From: XYC2-FULL-41-22 sp041666465 | GTDB taxonomy: Bacteria > Patescibacteriota > Gracilibacteria > UBA1369 > UBA12470 | DNA length: 5,628 nt | NCBI GenBank assembly: GCA_041666465.1 | Contig: JBAYGX010000098.1 | Location: forward strand, 1 to 5,628 | Direction: 5' to 3' | Shown here: positions 4,674 through 5,628 of the stretch, piece by piece | How the letters are laid out: the number at the start of each line of letters is the position of its first letter | Numbering within the stretch: position 1 is the first letter of the stretch | Notes under the pieces: model-generated | Database searches by the model: none | What the model was told of the DNA's origin: nothing | What the model saw: only the letters and a program-made list of their open reading frames with translations | Translations under genes and position numbers: made by a program

Positions 4674-5628
4674 ATGCCCCTCACCGACACAGTCCGCCAC
4701 CTCATATTAATTTTCATCCCATCAAGCTTGGCATTTTTCATTGCACTTTTTTCTGCAAAACCTTTCATCAATCTCCTTCATAAATATAAAATCGGTAAAC
4801 AAATCCGTGAAACGACACCGGATGGACTTAAATCGACACTTTTTACGCAACTCCACACCAAAAAAAGCGGCACCCCGACAATGGGCGGAATTTTAATCTG
4901 GGGGACAGTTCTACTTGTAATAATCATTTCACAAGCACTCGCATATTTTGACATCATTGAAAGATCTCTTTGGAACAGAAATGAAACATATCTCCCAATA
5001 TTCACACTCGTAACAGTCGCACTGCTAGGTGCAATCGACGACTACTTCAATATTCGCGGATGGGGAAAGTCGAAAGGCATAAATGTAAAACCAAAAATGT
5101 TCTGGCTCACACTCTTCGCACTTGCAGGAAGCCTCTGGTTTTACTACAAGCTCGGATATAATGCTCTGCATATCCCGGGAATTGGCGACTTCACAATCGG
5201 ACTTTGGTACATTCCGCTCTTTATTTTTATAATTTTAGCATCAGCAAATTCAGTTAACATAACCGACGGCCTGGACGGTCTGGCCGGAGGCTTAATAATC
5301 ATCGCATTTTTGGGCCTGGGAGCGATTTCTTTTGCAAAAGGACTCTTCATACTATCGGCATTTTGCGGACTCATTACGGGCGGGACACTCGCATTTCTGT
5401 GGTTTAACATTCCACCGGCAAAGTTTTACATGGGTGACACGGGCGCACTCGCACTTGGCGCGACAATGGGGGTAATTGCGATGATGACAAATTCGGTTGT
5501 CGTACTCCCCTTTATCGGATTTATTTTTGTCGTAGAAACAATATCGGTAATAATCCAACTTCTTTCAAAAAAACTCCGAGGAGGAAAAAAAGTTTTCCTA
5601 ATAGCACCTCTTCATCATCACTTCGAGG
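4674..5628 (+). CDS. mraY: Phospho-N-acetylmuramoyl-pentapeptide-transferase MraY (runs off right edge)
   Basis: MraY is the membrane enzyme that moves phospho-MurNAc-pentapeptide from UDP onto undecaprenyl phosphate, making lipid I, the first membrane step of peptidoglycan synthesis. The window holds 318 residues, most of the usual 320-360. Landmarks are KSGTPTMGGI (64-73), the DDY pair after helix 3 (Asp122-Asp123), NSVNITDGLDGLAGG (192-206; Asp198), PAKFYMGDTGALALGA (248-263; Asp255), VVETISVIIQ (286-295) and PLHHHFE (312-318), the start of the conserved HHH loop. These are the active-site Asp, Asn and His positions known for the family, all present. Hydrophobic segments recur throughout, starting at about 11-27. 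ATG 4674 is placed by family length and directly abuts repeat copy C; no Shine-Dalgarno is present. Further wall or division genes (for example murG or ftsW) are plausible downstream but not visible. Confidence 0.96.
   Translation, partial: MPLTDTVRHLILIFIPSSLAFFIALFSAKPFINLLHKYKIGKQIRETTPDGLKSTLFTQLHTKKSGTPTMGGILIWGTVLLVIIISQALAYFDIIERSLWNRNETYLPIFTLVTVALLGAIDDYFNIRGWGKSKGINVKPKMFWLTLFALAGSLWFYYKLGYNALHIPGIGDFTIGLWYIPLFIFIILASANSVNITDGLDGLAGGLIIIAFLGLGAISFAKGLFILSAFCGLITGGTLAFLWFNIPPAKFYMGDTGALALGATMGVIAMMTNSVVVLPFIGFIFVVETISVIIQLLSKKLRGGKKVFLIAPLHHHFE

Noticed and set aside
4778..5558. Minus-strand frames of 68-88 codons opposite mraY
   Set aside because: The plus strand here encodes MraY with all its conserved motifs; these are shadows.
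1420..5628. Alternative genetic code with TGA as glycine (Gracilibacteria/Absconditabacteria)
   Set aside because: No in-frame TGA interrupts any conserved domain, glycines use GGN codons, and comEC has an in-frame TGA just before its start, so the standard bacterial code suffices.

Overview
The window looks like a compact piece of chromosome from a small-genome bacterium with moderate-to-low GC. Candidate Phyla Radiation/Patescibacteria (Peregrinibacteria-like) is my best guess. That placement is an inference from the tight or overlapping genes, start codons lacking Shine-Dalgarno sequences, and a ComEC variant reading HIVAISGYNITIV; no marker-gene tree was run. TGA is not read through in any gene and all three visible stop codons are TAG. 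The standard bacterial code fits, and the TGA=Gly code of Gracilibacteria is not needed.

Layout: (1) 1-1105, minus strand: the N-terminal 368 residues of the DNA-uptake channel ComEC, cut by the left edge. (2) 1106-1419: a 314-bp divergent intergenic region. It holds a long pyrimidine-rich, CTAG-studded repeat cluster (copy A), a possible sigma70-type promoter, a small hairpin and the ribosome binding site of the next gene. (3) 1420-2883: a LytR-CpsA-Psr (LCP) membrane protein with a LytR_C-like tail. (4) 2840-3667: an RsuA/RluB-type pseudouridine synthase overlapping the LCP gene by 44 bp. (5) 3703-4593: an exported serine D-Ala-D-Ala carboxypeptidase (peptidase S11). (6) 4674-5628: MraY, cut by the right edge.

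The four plus-strand genes form a likely operon for the cell envelope. MraY makes lipid I at the membrane, the S11 enzyme trims peptidoglycan stem peptides outside the membrane, and the LCP protein probably attaches glycopolymers to the wall. The pseudouridine synthase modifies rRNA and rides along. ComEC is transcribed away from them.

The most unusual content lies between the genes. Three spacers (1151-1312, 3651-3702, 4591-4673) are built from the same short pyrimidine-rich modules, most ending in CTAG. They hold 12 CTAGs in about 300 bp, against two that I found by eye in the rest of the window. Two copies fill the gap between a stop codon and the next start codon. In both, the same 14-nt module (CTARGTCCTCTCTY) touches the ATG directly, so those two genes have no Shine-Dalgarno sequence. 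I do not recognise this repeat family. The plus strand is also C- and A-rich in genes of both orientations, which suggests it is the lagging-strand template side, with the wall operon head-on to replication.
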